Assembly (NCBI RefSeq): GCF_016545825.1
Contig: NC_052616.1
Span: 39,457,871 to 39,521,870 of the forward strand
Direction of reading: 5' to 3'
DNA: 64,000 bases
DNA from: Eucalyptus grandis
Lineage: Eukaryota; Streptophyta; Magnoliopsida; Myrtales; Myrtaceae
Part shown: one piece after another, positions 35,881 to 47,189 of the stretch
Layout: every line of letters begins with the position of its first letter
How positions within the stretch are numbered: position 1 is the stretch's first letter
The notes under the pieces: model-generated
What the model was told of the DNA's origin: nothing
Seen by the model: the letters and a program-made list of their open reading frames with translations, nothing else
Databases searched by the model: none
Made by a program: the position numbers and the translations under genes

Positions 35881-36357
35881 TGCCACTTTTTCAACATGAA
35901 AGGAGGAGGTGGGAGGTTTGAATCCTCACATTTTCAAGGGGTTGTGATAAGGACGATTTAGTTTCAAATGTGGGTTTTGACTCTCACGTCCTACAAAGAG
36001 GTAAGGCAAAAATTTAAAAGTAAGAGTTAAAATAGGAGTAGAGTAGAATCAATAAAAAAAAAAAAATTATCATTGGAGATTGTCATGTGGCGTTTTGATT
36101 GCAAGTGTTGCCTGCCTAGTAGCAAGTTGCTATAATACAAAAAAAAAATGAATAAAGATAACAAATAGGTCAATCTTGAGAAAAAATAAAAAATGATGGG
36201 ATTTTTCAAACCGGATAACTAAAGTACAATCAAGCAATTGAACAATTATGATAAAAAATAAATAAATAGAAAACATCATCTTCTTATGCGAATTAAAAAT
36301 CTAAAGAATCAATTAAGCCTACTAAGAAGAGCAATTAACCAATTATTAATTAGCACC
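35881..36357. other. AT-rich sequence, no feature recognised
   Basis: Contains a poly(A) stretch at about 36053-36066 and no supported reading frame, repeat boundary or RNA gene. Confidence 0.5.
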
Positions 36358-36360
36358 TAA

Positions 36361-37168
36361 GAGTGTGTTTGTTTCGGGGATTGATTTTCAGACTTCACTC
36401 TTTTGATTTGTGGAAAATGGTTAGTTAACCAAAAACACTTTCTGGTCAACAAAAATATTTATGTTATACATTTAGGAAAGCGAATTCATAAATCTAAAGA
36501 TGTGAAAATACTTTCATAATTGCTCATCTCGAATTTTGCAATTTTTTTTAGTGTTTGCTTTTCTTTATTCTTCTTATTTTTTTCCCTTCTTTTTCTTTTT
36601 ATTTCTCCCTCAATCGGTGGCTGGGCCTCGGTGATGGTCAGCAATTGGTCATAAGCACGAGCAAGCGAGGCTCAACCTCGCTAGATCCCAGTGAGGTCAA
36701 GCTCGAGCTCATCAACCTCTCGCAACGTCGAGCCTCCTCGTCCTATGCTTATGCTTTTGGCTAAAGGTCGGCAAACTCGAGTCTTGCCAAATCACGGGGA
36801 GCTCGAGCTTGGTTCTAGCCATTGTCAGGCGAGCCTCAAGCTTGCTCGTGACTGTTGTCGGCTGGTCATGGTAGAGGAAAGGAGGAAAAAGAAAATTTAA
36901 AAATAATTAAAAATTCAATTTTTAGAAAAACAAAATAAAATATAAAAATTCAATTTTTTTTACAATAAAAAATTATTTAAAAACTCAAATTTTTTTTTTG
37001 GCCTAAGATAGAATCGTGAGATTGAAATCATTTTCCAATAGGATTCAAACACTAGAAAACACTTTCGATTATATATCATCAAGATTAAAAAAAAAAAAAA
37101 AACCATATTCCTAGAAAATGCTTTCTCATTTTCCTTGTTCATTGAGTTTCCGCGAAACAAATGCACTT
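36361..37168. mobile_element. 808-bp PIF/Harbinger-like MITE
   Basis: Left end GAGTGTGTTTGTTTCGGGGA. The reverse complement of the right end is AAGTGCATTTGTTTCGCGGA, a clear imperfect inverted repeat. A TAA trinucleotide flanks both sides (36358-36360 and 37169-37171), as expected for PIF/Harbinger or Tourist elements. The core (36605-36870) is GC-richer and the flanks are A/T runs. No transposase is present. Confidence 0.7.
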
Positions 37169-37171
37169 TAA

Positions 37172-38753
37172 GTTAGATATCATATTTCGATTATACAATA
37201 ATAATATACAGCTTTTTCTTGGAAATATATAGAGGTGATAAAAAATAAATGTGAAATTAACATCCAAACAAGAAAACATTATATAGCTATACCAAAGATA
37301 GAATTGCAAAACGCAACACATTAAAGTATCCAAATAGACTGTGTACAAGAGACGTCTCACGAATATATAGCTTAGCTATGATCAATTATGAATCTCAAGT
37401 AAATTCAATCTACGATAAAGTATGCTTTATATAGGTAAAGAAAAACTGTAATTGAAAAAAAAAAAATCCCATTGTGTTTCACTGAAAGTGGATAGTTGAC
37501 GAAATTTTTTTCACTCAAAATCATTCTTTGGCTTTTTAAAATTAAGATGGGTTCTGTAACGATTCCAAATAGGAGTTGTACCAATGGAAGAAAAGGAACG
37601 TATATACTTCAATGGAATTTAATCAACGATGAAGCTTGATGACATAAAAAGTTTTGTTGGAATTTGATCGATGTTGAAGATCTGAAAACTAAAACTAAGA
37701 TATATGCTAGAATTGAATTGAAAAATAGATATTTGAAACTACAACTAAAGTATAGGAATTGAAAGACGTAAAGATAGAGATAAATTTCTAAGATTGTTGA
37801 GTTCTTTGTTTGATCGATCGGGCTTACAGAAAGTGCAATGTGGCTATTTATAGCCCACAATCTACTATTACATACAACAGTTTCAATTTTGGAATTCTAA
37901 TGACAAATAACTTCCTAAAGGCGGGGATGTCACAAAAATGGTCGCAGGATAATGTAAGACAGCTGTTTGTGCTTATGGGTCAAATTTTGCTGTTACAGGC
38001 GAGTCATTCATAGATTTTCGGAAATGCAACTGTGGCCTACGAGCGAAAATTTAGGTGCCAACCTAATGGGCCTATGCTTAAAATAAAGGAAAATGGAGTC
38101 AGTTTTCTGCTGGTATGTCTTTGAATTTCTTATTTAATCATTCAAGGATAGCCTTTTAGTAGCAAATTACTCAGAATTTTAGTTCAAAGCATAAAGACAC
38201 TCAAGGGGTGCTAGGATGGTAACATTTCTAATTATCCGAGCTGCATTTCTTTGAAGATCCTACCAGGCTAGAGAAGAAGAGGTGTTTAGAGAGACATGAA
38301 GAGTTTTCACAAACACTTACTTTACTTCAAGGGACTTTACCCAACTCATTATATCCCTTGCCTTTTATAGGCATTAAAAGGTCACAAACAAACAAAAACT
38401 AAAATCACGGGTCTGAAAAACAAACAGAGACTTTGGAAAATCTAGTTGGGAATTATCCTAAGTGATGTGAACAATGACAATGAATAGTAATTTCCCTAGC
38501 CTATTACTATAGTAACTTGTTACAGTGGCTTTGCTATAGACCTATCTCTTGTCACGGGCATTGTCTTATGACTCATGAGAGTCAATAATTTCTTCCGTTA
38601 TGGACATTGTAGTCATAGTCTGAGTCATCAGAATTATATGTCTCTATAAGTAGATGTTTTTTGTTTTTCCATTCTAAAAAGGCGAAATAAAAATTTATAC
38701 ATTGTCAAAGTTCATGTTACTAAAATGTGCTACATTAATTAAATATATTTTTT
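37172..38753. other. Intergenic sequence, possible LTR debris
   Basis: No gene recognised. It contains TATA-like elements on the minus strand (for example GCTATAAATAGCCAC near 37845) and on the plus strand (CCTTTTATAGGCATT near 38355). The style suggests decayed LTR promoter sequence, but I cannot define any ends. Confidence 0.35.
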
Positions 38754-39047
38754 GGATAAGTGCACTATAAATTTTAAAACTTGTCATAAAAGTACAATTG
38801 CGTTTTAAAACTTTCAAAAAGTGCAATTAATTCCTCAAACTTATCACAAAAATGCAATAAAATCCTTAAATTTGTCAAGTTAACGTAATCAAGTCCTAAA
38901 ATTTATTATATTTTTCATTTATCAAGTTAGACAGAGTTAATAGAAGGATTTGTTGGTATTAACTTGACAAATTTTAGGACCTAATTAAACTTTTTGGAAG
39001 TTTTACGATCCAATTACTGATTCATAACAAGTTTTAGAATGCTTATC
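38754..39047. mobile_element. Small foldback (MITE-like) element
   Basis: Left end GGATAAGTGCACTATAAATT. The reverse complement of the right end is GATAAGCATTCTAAAACTTG. The arms repeat a theme of 'scaled AATT...CCTAAAACTTGTCA' typical of this plant foldback group, and the two halves are inverted around about 38900. Related ends are found on the larger element at 44916-45970. Confidence 0.55.
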
Positions 39048-39311
39048 TCTATTCTTTTTATTAGAGTCTCTTGGTTTTCTCTGTCATGGCATGTTATTTA
39101 AATGTAAAATTTGTTCAAATTTTTAAATGGCTAACATAAAAAACTCAAAAGACCATCTCTCTTTATCATTCGCCGCCGTGAAGGATGTGACGTTCACTGT
39201 GGAGGTAAACGGATGGTCTTCCAAGTCCACTAGCCCTCCAATGCGGACTCCCCTTTTTTTAAAGTAGTCTTGTTGACTCGGTTTGGTTTCACACTGAAGT
39301 AATGAGAGAAG

Positions 39312-41091
39312 ATGAGGCGATATAACAGCATGAGACCACCATTGAACGGAAGTTCTGTTTCCGTAGGCATCAAGAATATGGAGGAGGAGAAGAACACAAT
39401 CGGCGTCCGGGGTCTGCTAGCCGTGGCAGTCGTCTTTTGTCTGTGCTCTCTCGCCGTTTCAACGGAAGAAACGAAGCAGAAGCAGTTGCGGTTGAAGGAA
39501 AACGGGGAATTCAAGATATTGCAGGTGGCGGACATGCACTACGCCGATGGCAAGACCACACCCTGCAGGAATGTTCTTCCTTCTGAGAACGTAAGTTGCT
39601 CCGACCTCAACACCACCGCCTTCCTCCATCGGATGATCCTGGCTGAGAAGCCCGACCTCATTGTTTTCACGGGTTAGTTCCCTTCTTCTATTCTCAAACA
39701 ACTCAAGCTACTGAATCACGTTTTGTGCTTGTACGTATTGTATAAGCATTCGCTCCACATCACGGCTCAGCCGTAGGCGCCAATCTTGACGAATGAAGGT
39801 TTCCAAAGCTAACTGTTTCATGCTTTTACAATCTGATGAAGGGGATAATATCTATGCCTCTGATGCGACTGATGCTGCAAGATCTTTAGATGCTGCATTC
39901 TCCCCTGCCATTTCTGCAAGCATACCATGGGCTGCCGTATTGGGAAACCACGACCAACAGTCCGCCTTGTCAAGAGAAGGGGTCATGAAACATATAGTTA
40001 CCCTCAACCACACTTTGTCTCAGGTCAATCCTGCCGGGGTTGATCTCATTGATGGCTTTGGGAATTACAACTTGGAGGTCCATGGGGTTGAAGGCTCTGG
40101 TTTTGAAAACAAATCAGTCCTCAATCTTTACTTCCTCGATAGCGGAGATTATTCGAAAGTTCCCTCGATTTCTGGTTATGGTTGGATCAAACCCTCTCAG
40201 CAATTTTGGTTTCAACGCACGTCTTTGGAGCTTCAGGTATCAATGTTGCCAGTTCCTTTCTTCTGTCTTTACTGTCTTGCTCCTTATAGACAATAAAGTC
40301 AACACGATTCAAAATCAATAGCCATCATGTAGCTTCACAATGAAAAATAATTTAATTATTGTTAACAATTTACGTTTAAATATTTTCGGGGAAAATAAAA
40401 ATATTTTTTATTCATTCATTTTTGTAAAAATACAATAATAATATTTAGGAAAATATTTTCTAAATCATTCACTGTAAAATAAAGGAAGGCTAAGATTCTT
40501 CCACCTTATCCCAACTTGTTGACAATAATTACATGATAAACTAATTCATTTTGGGTGTTTCTGCTGCAGAAAGCATATATGAGTAAGCCAGAGGCTCAGG
40601 AAGCACCGGCGCCTGGGCTCGCTTACTTCCATATCCCTCTGCCCGAGTTTACAAATGTGGTGAATTCATCTAATTATACTGGTGTAAAACAAGATCCCAT
40701 TAGCTCTGCTTCTGTAAACTCGGGCTTCTTTTCAACTTTGGTAGAAGCAGGTGATGTTAAAGCTGTTTTCAATGGCCACGATCACCTTAATGACTTCTGT
40801 GGCGAATATACCGGTATACAGCTTTGTTATGCTGGGGGTTTTGGATACCATGCCTATGGGAAGGCTGGATGGGCAAGGAGGGCAAGGGTGGTCGTAGCAA
40901 CATTAGAGAAAACAGACGAGGCGAGTTGGGGTCCTTTGAAGTCAATTAAAACATGGAAGCGCCTTGATGATCAAAACCTGTCTACCATTGATGTTCAAGT
41001 ACTTTGGAGCAACAACACTCCAGGTATTCATTACAAAATCTCAGTCAATACACGGCATGCTTCCAGTCTTTGCTCGTCATTCATCAAATAG
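39312..41091 (+). CDS. PAP29: PAP29-like purple acid phosphatase / metallophosphoesterase, gene 1
   Basis: Three exons: 39312-39672, 39842-40236 and 40570-41091, with introns of 169 and 333 bp and GT/AG borders (GGGTTAGT; GATGAAG; CAGGTATC; CTGCAG). The product is 425 residues from the first ATG. The third in-frame ATG (39378) gives 403 residues and puts a hydrophobic segment (LLAVAVVFCLCSLAVS) at residues 13-28 as a signal peptide, and is my preferred start. Numbered from the first ATG, metallophosphoesterase motifs are ADMHY (D74, H76), GDNIY spanning the exon 1/2 junction (D122), GNHD (155-158), YFHIP (H273) and GHDH (321-324). The sequence closely follows the family annotated in Arabidopsis as probable inactive purple acid phosphatase 29, of similar length. 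Predicted to be secreted, with N-glycosylation sequons NVS, NTT, NKS, NYT and NLS. Substrate unknown. No frameshift or stop is seen. Confidence 0.93.
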
Positions 41092-41380
41092 CCTAGAGGT
41101 CTCAACTTGTTTAGAGTACGTACATACACACTGGATATGCTAGACTAACGACTAATATGATGGGAAGAGACGCAAGCGGTGAGCATCATAAGTCTGTTTG
41201 ACCTATACCGACTTTTCAACTGAAATTGGACATATAAAAGATCTATCAATTTCTCATCCTCTGATTATCTTGCTGAATCTCACTCCAGTCATATCAAAGA
41301 GACTTTCTACATTCCAATTTTGAAGTCCATATAGATAAATTTTTACTCTGTGTAGATACAGTTTTTGACATCTGATATTT
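41092..41380 (+). other. Proximal 3' flank of gene 1
   Basis: Non-coding and almost identical to 60534-60830 after gene 2. It probably contains the 3' UTR. I see no canonical AATAAA within the first 300 bases, so the cleavage site is not assigned. Confidence 0.5.
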
Positions 41381-42110
41381 AGGAAGCAAGCCCACAAATT
41401 TACTGGTTGCATCATCTTTGCGGAATGAAACTGAGTCCTTGATATATTCCCTGTGACATCTTGGGCATTGTAAATTGAATGCTGACCACTCTAGAATCTA
41501 AATGGTGCTATACAGTTTAGTATAGGTCAAATACCTTAATAAACACATACAATGGTCATTGCAGATAGCTGATCTGTAACAGTGAGAAGAAATAAGGCAA
41601 AAAACAGTAACAGAAAAATTTTGGACAGCAAGAAGTTTCGCTTTAAATTACCAGACAGCCCCCTTGTGCGCACTCGTGCGTGCTCGCAGAGGGAGAGAGG
41701 ACTGTCGTAGAAAATAAACTCGATTGCATCAATTACTTTGGTAGTTTCATTTGCACAACTTAGTCTGATTCCAGCTTGTATCCTGTTGCTGGCTTTTCTC
41801 ATCCTCTGTGCCAATTTTACAAGGAGCAGGTGGTACTTGAAGAGAACCGTGGAAGGAGGAGATCTACTTATGTACTGGAATAAGACACTCTCTGTCACGC
41901 ATCAACTCTGCTAGGCTTTTGTTGGCAAGTCCCAATTTTGTATTGCATATTTATAATAAACAAAGTCCCAATTTTGTATTGCATATTTATAAGAATGTTG
42001 GAATTATGATCGGTACCCTCTATGGGTGAAATCAGCATGTTTTGTGCAGAACTATAGTGTGTTATTGAAGCTATTAAATTAATATCATATTACCGACTTT
42101 ATTAGAATTA
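41381..42110. repeat. 3'-flank module, first copy (also at 44196-44905)
   Basis: Shares a run of similar sequence with 44196-44905. Markers include CCACAAATTTACTGGTTGCA, ATACAATGGTCATTG and a phrase around ACTACTTTGGTAGTTTCATT. The same pair occurs downstream of gene 2 (60830-61560 and 63597-64000), so this internal duplication is older than the 5.5-kb segmental duplication. Confidence 0.8.
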
Positions 42111-44195
42111 CTTATTAACATTCTTTTTCAAAGAAATTATCTACTATTTTTAGGTTAGTAGTACTTCTATGAGCCATTTACCAATGTTGATTAGATCGTT
42201 TCCAAGTTATCAACATTTTTGGTGACTTGCTGCTACATCACTTGGTCTAAAGGCAAAGCCCTTTTTTCACTTCGTAGAATAAATCCAAAGATTACTCTCG
42301 CACAAGTTGTTTTAGTGTTCAAAATTATAGTATCCAACTAAACTCCTCTATATCAATTTTGAAACCACTGCAAAGTATGAAAGTTCAACTAGTTTCTCAT
42401 AAAGATTACAAGAGTACAATGCCAAACTCGTCCTGATGAAGCTAAAACTAGAGGACAATACTATAAATATTCAGTTTATTTTGTGAAAAAAGTTCTATTG
42501 AAAAACATTTTTCTTAATCTCCAACATTTGTATCAACTAGAAAATAAGTAATTAGAATTTTTTTTCATATTCAACGAAAATTTTATGCTTAAATTCTAAA
42601 AAAATAGTTTCCTTTTTTGAAATATCAAAATTCTTTTCCCAACTTATGACTTGGCCTGTAAGATGTGAAACTTGAGCACGACCCTATGTCCGGGTCCCGA
42701 GACGCTGGGTCCTAGACTTCATTGCTCGTGTCCACGTCCTCGGTGGCCATGCCCTACACTTACATCACTAGTGCCTTGGCCCAGGTGCGTCATGGTCGGG
42801 CCGGATTCCTTGGTTGGTGTCTATTGAACTCATGCAACTCTTGCTTACCAAGGGAAAAGAAAAGGTTATCCACGTCGTGGTATAATTTCCTTGAAAACTG
42901 ATTCGATAGTAGTTCAGAGATTTCAAACTCGAGTTTGGTCCATGATAGATAGATTTCAAATAAAAATTATGGGTTTTTATATGGTGGCGAACAGATAAAT
43001 GTATGCGTACGCCCACATACCCATATTTAATAATGCAAATTTTTTTGTTTGCTCAAAAAGTATCAACAAACTACCTTTGAAATATGTGTTATAATATATT
43101 TTATTATTCTAAATGTGATCCCAATTTTATATTTCCCAATTAATTTCAATTTATTGCCAAATTTATTACCCACGTTTATTACCTAATATTTGCCCGTTAA
43201 TATGTTATCATAACGGTCTTAATAAAATATATCGGTAACATAAGAAACGGAATAAAACGTTAGGTTGTCTAATTCAAATCCTATCACTATAGAAAACACA
43301 CCATCTTGTTTGAGGGATATTGGCTAGTGGAATATGACGTACATATGTGGTGTTTTCATATCCGTGGATCGATCGTGTTTTGTGAATCTATCCAAGATTT
43401 TAGGGTTTTTCGCATTTGCAAATTTTCATCAATAGCTGGAGGTATGTTGATATTTACATTTTCGCAAATCGATTCTGAATTTTGTACGGATTTTTTTGTG
43501 AATGATAAATCGGAATCGTAAAGTTTTATTTAAAATTAGTCTTACAATATGGAGTAATGCAAACAAACAAAGGTCTTGAAAGGATCCTTTCTTGATTCTT
43601 GGACAAGAAACACAAGCAATGAGAAAATTAAAGGTACTGAGAGGAACAATTGTTGCCAGTCATGTAAGGGATAATTGATCGTGAATATAAATCGGAAGTA
43701 AAATTGAATAACTGATGCTCTTTTATTGATTGCCAGTCCTTTCTACAAATTAAAATTCAAATATTTATACCTATTACTAACTGTTTACTGTGATTATTAA
43801 GACAACTACGCAAGCTATACATGATTCCCACAATTTGACACCCCTATCCATGGAAACTTTTCTCTCTTCTTGGTGAGAGATCCTCTCTATCCATGGTGAT
43901 AGCTAACCTAATTGCCCCCATCCCAAAACCCTAACATTACCATGGAACTCCCCCGTACTCCCCCGTTGAATCTCTAACCCTATTTTGGATATCCCTCCCT
44001 CTTCACTATCTTCCCCGTTGAAATCTCTCCCACACAAACATAATAACCCCAATCCAAAACCCTAACATTACAATAGTGCTTGCCCTTTGGATCTGACCAC
44101 CTTGTTATGTATACCTTTATTCTTCGCTATTCCCCCGCCCCCCTCCCAAATAATAATAATAATAAAAATTACACCCATGCAACCAAACATCTTAT
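42111..44195. other. Intergenic, collinear with 61560-63596
   Basis: No supported gene. A GC-richer stretch at 42660-42880 (TGTCCGGGTCCCGAGACGCT) and a block at 43840-44060, with CCAAAACCCTAACATTAC repeated twice, are kept in both segmental copies. A TTGAGGGATATTGGCTAGTG stretch near 43310 is followed by a possible exon-like CATCAATAGCTGGAGGTATG. In copy 2 that reads ATGGCTGGAGGTATG (62830-62845), but no downstream exon is evident. Confidence 0.45.
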
Positions 44196-44905
44196 GATTA
44201 GGAAGTAGGTCCACAAGTTTACTGGTTGCATAATCTTTGCGGAATGAAATTGAGCCCCTAACATATTCGTTGTGACATCTTTGGTAACGCAAATTGAATG
44301 TTGACAACTCTTAGAATCTAAAAGATGCCAGATAGTATAATACAAGTCAAATACCTTTATGAATGTATACAATGGTCATTGTAGATAGCGGATCTGCAAC
44401 AATAAGAATAAATAAGGCAAAAAACGGTAATCGAAAAATTATGGACAGCACAAAGGTTTACTTAAAATTACCAAACAACCCCCTTCCATTCATGCACATA
44501 GCGCATGCTCGCACGGGGAGAGATAGATTGTCGTAGAAAAGAAACTCGATTGTATCAACTACTTTGGTAGTTTCATTTGCATAAACAACTTGAATCTTGT
44601 TGTTGGCTTTTCTCATCCACTGTTTGCCAATTTTACAAGGAGCATGTGGTACTTGAAGAGAACTGTAGGAGGAGGAGATCTACTTGTATGCTGGAATAAG
44701 ACACTCTCTGTCAAGCATCAACTTAGGCTTTTGTTTGCAAGTCATATCGTTGTATTGCATATTTGTCTAAATGTTGGAATTATGATTGATACCCTTTATA
44801 GGTGAAATGGGCATCTTTGATGCCTATTGCATGCAGAACTCTAACATCTTATTGAAGTTAGTAAATTTATATCAAACTATCGACTTTATTAGAATTACTT
44901 ATCAA
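44196..44905. repeat. 3'-flank module, second copy
   Basis: Diverged copy of 41381-42110 without any phosphatase coding sequence in front of it. Short frames here (for example 44590-44805) are not conserved in the sister copy and are not called as genes. Confidence 0.8.
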
Positions 44906-44915
44906 CATTTTTCTA

Positions 44916-45970
44916 GGGATAAGTGTAATAGAAGTCCTAAAACTTGTTACAAAAGTATTATTGAATCCTAAAACCTTGCAAAAAGTTCAATCAAGTCCTA
45001 AAACTTGTCAAATTGATTCAATTGAGTCATAAAATTAACACCATCAAATTTACTAATGGAAAATGTTGACGTGATGCGGATGTGACATTTTAAACAAATT
45101 TTCATTTTCCACATGGCTTTTTTAATTTTTTTATTCAAAATTAGATTTAAAAACTAAAAAAAGAAAAGCTAAAATTTATTTTAAAAAACTTTAAAAAAGA
45201 AAAAGAGAAAATGGCAGCTCCTCTGTGTCGTGCATCGCTAGAGGGGCCGGCGATAGTCGTTGGCCTTAGGGGGAGGTCGCCGCCCGCCGACCGCCCGACT
45301 AGGCGAGGCTTCACCAACCCTAGGCAAGGGCCGGCGACCCTCGCCAAGCATGGGCGAGGGCACCCAAATCTAGGCACGCCGGCCCTCACGGGAGGCCGGC
45401 AGCGTGCTCGCCTTGGGCGAGGCCTCGCCTAGGTCCGGGCAATGATGGTCGCTGGCCCCCAATGAGGGTGGGTGAGGCCTGCGGGCCCAAGGCGGTGAGG
45501 GACCCCCGGTGTGCCTAGATCTAGGCGTCCCACCCACGCCCGCCCTCGCCGGGGTCGGCGAGGCCTCGCCTAGTCGGGTGATGGCCGGTGACCTCCGCCC
45601 AAGGCTGTGACCATCGTCGCCCCTCCGGCGATAAGCAACAACGGTGGAGGAGCTGCCATTTTCTCATATTTTTAATAGTTTTTAAAAAATAAATTTTAGT
45701 TTTTTTTTTTTAAATATAAATAAATTTTAGTTTTTAAATATTTTTTAAAATTGAATAAAAATAATTTTAAAAAGCCATGGAAAATAAAAATCATTTAAAA
45801 TGCCACGTTCGCGCCATGTCAGCATTTTCCGTTAGTAAATTTGACGGTATTAACTTTAGGACTCAATTAAACTAATTTGACAAGTTTTAGGACTTAATTG
45901 CACTTTTTATACGTTTCAGGACTCAATTGCATTTTCATAACAAATTTTAGGACATCTATTGCATTTATAC
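44916..45970. mobile_element. Foldback / Mutator-like element with long inverted arms
   Basis: The left arm starts GGGATAAGTGTAATAGAAGT (44916-44935) with a TCCTAAAACTTG theme. The right arm ends with the complementary theme (GGACATCTATTGCATTTATAC, about 45950-45970). Arms extend inward to AGAGAAAATGGCAGCTCCTC (about 45203) and its complement GAGGAGCTGCCATTTTCT (about 45648), so each is about 310 bp. The GC-rich core (45220-45645) is rich in GGCGAGG and GCCTCGCC motifs and has no clean ORF. Flanks ACATTTTTC and ACATTTTTT suggest a 9-bp target duplication, as in Mutator-like elements, but the exact ends are uncertain. Confidence 0.6.
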
Positions 45971-45974
45971 ATTT

Positions 45975-47185
45975 TTTCTTTCGATGAAATTATCAGATAT
46001 TTTTTGGTCATCAGTACTTTTCAATTTGAATTATCAACTTTTCTCAGGACTTACTAACTTTCTATTAAAATTACAAAATCTTGAATCAAAGTCCAGCTTT
46101 GAGGCACTTTAACATTGATGCCACGGTCATGTAAATGACGTATCTCAAACACAAGTTATTCAAAAGATAGGCCATTTCCTTTTATAATATGGTTAATTCC
46201 ACGAAGAACTCAAAATTTCTATAAGTGTAATAAATTTACTACAAACTAATTTTTTGACTGCTAAAAATTCCAAATTGGTTCATCAGTGACAAACGTACCT
46301 TGTTACTATCAAATTATTAAGTTAGATTATAATAGTTTGAGGTTTTACCCTTTATTTATTATTGTATATAATTTTGTGATTTTTCTGATATTAATCTAAT
46401 TTAATATAAATTAACAGAGGATAAATTTATCACAAATATACTAGTTTTGGGGGTTTTTTGGAGTTCAAAAAAATTAATTTGGATAAATTTGTTACATATG
46501 TATAGTTTTAAGTTTTAGTTATCAAAAAAATTAATTTGGGGTAAATTTGTCATGTGTATACCATTGTATATATTTGCGTGGTATTAATTCATTAGTTTTC
46601 TTATTATTTCATATGATGTAGCATGTTAGAGATGGGTTAATATCATGAAAAATCTTCAATTAGTACACATGTGATAAAATTACCAAAAACTAATTTTTGA
46701 CAAACAAAAACTGAAATTGGTACATCAACAAATTTACTTTATATTAAATTTTACCATCAAAATGTTAAGTTAAATGACATGTGACAATTGATGAGTATCT
46801 CAGTTTAAAGTTTTACTCTCCGTATGTCACAAATGAATTTGCCAAACAAATAATCAATGTACCCCCATGCTTGTATCAAATTCTCAAAATATTGCTATAT
46901 ATTGCATTTTATTTCAAGATATCTTTTATACTTACCAAAAAGTGTCAATGTGAGTTGCAAAATAGTATATAGTTTTCAAACTTTGACTCAATTCCAGCCC
47001 AAATAAGAAAGGGTTAATGCAACAAAAACCTCAAATTAATATATTTGTTACAAATTTATTTCAAACTAATTTTTTTATCATCGAAAGCTTCAAATTGATA
47101 TACATGTAATAAATTTCCTCTTTGTTAGTTTCACTAAATTTTACCATCAAATTTTGAGATTAATGACACATGAATAGTTATTGAC
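45975..47185. repeat. AT-rich dispersed repeats
   Basis: At least three diverged copies of a theme such as GGTACATNTGTGACAAATTT and ACCATCAAAATTTTGAG, at about 46200-46480, 46480-46800 and 47020-47180. A further half copy lies at 53535-53660, on the far side of the 47190-53535 block, suggesting that block was inserted into this family. Confidence 0.5.
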
Positions 47186-47189
47186 CTTG

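Larger units (their letters stand above)
39044..44605. repeat. Segmental duplication of about 5.5 kb, copy 1
   Basis: Collinear with 58490-64000. Homology covers the promoter, exons, both introns and about 3.5 kb of 3' sequence. It begins near TATCTCTATT (39044 and about 58495) and in copy 2 continues to the window end. Indels are few and small. Confidence 0.9.

Noticed and set aside
41536..41898. 120-codon minus-strand frame downstream of gene 1
   Set aside because: The frame is not kept in the sister copy near 60990-61340, which has small indels, nor in the diverged module at 44350-44700.
43987..43994. GGATATCC matching the PHR1-binding P1BS consensus
   Set aside because: It is about 2.9 kb downstream of gene 1 and the same octamer occurs in unrelated repeats (for example near 12257). 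Too short to support a phosphate-response claim.
45147..45432. Frames in the GC-rich core of the foldback element
   Set aside because: They read through inverted GGCGAGG repeats and are present on both strands.
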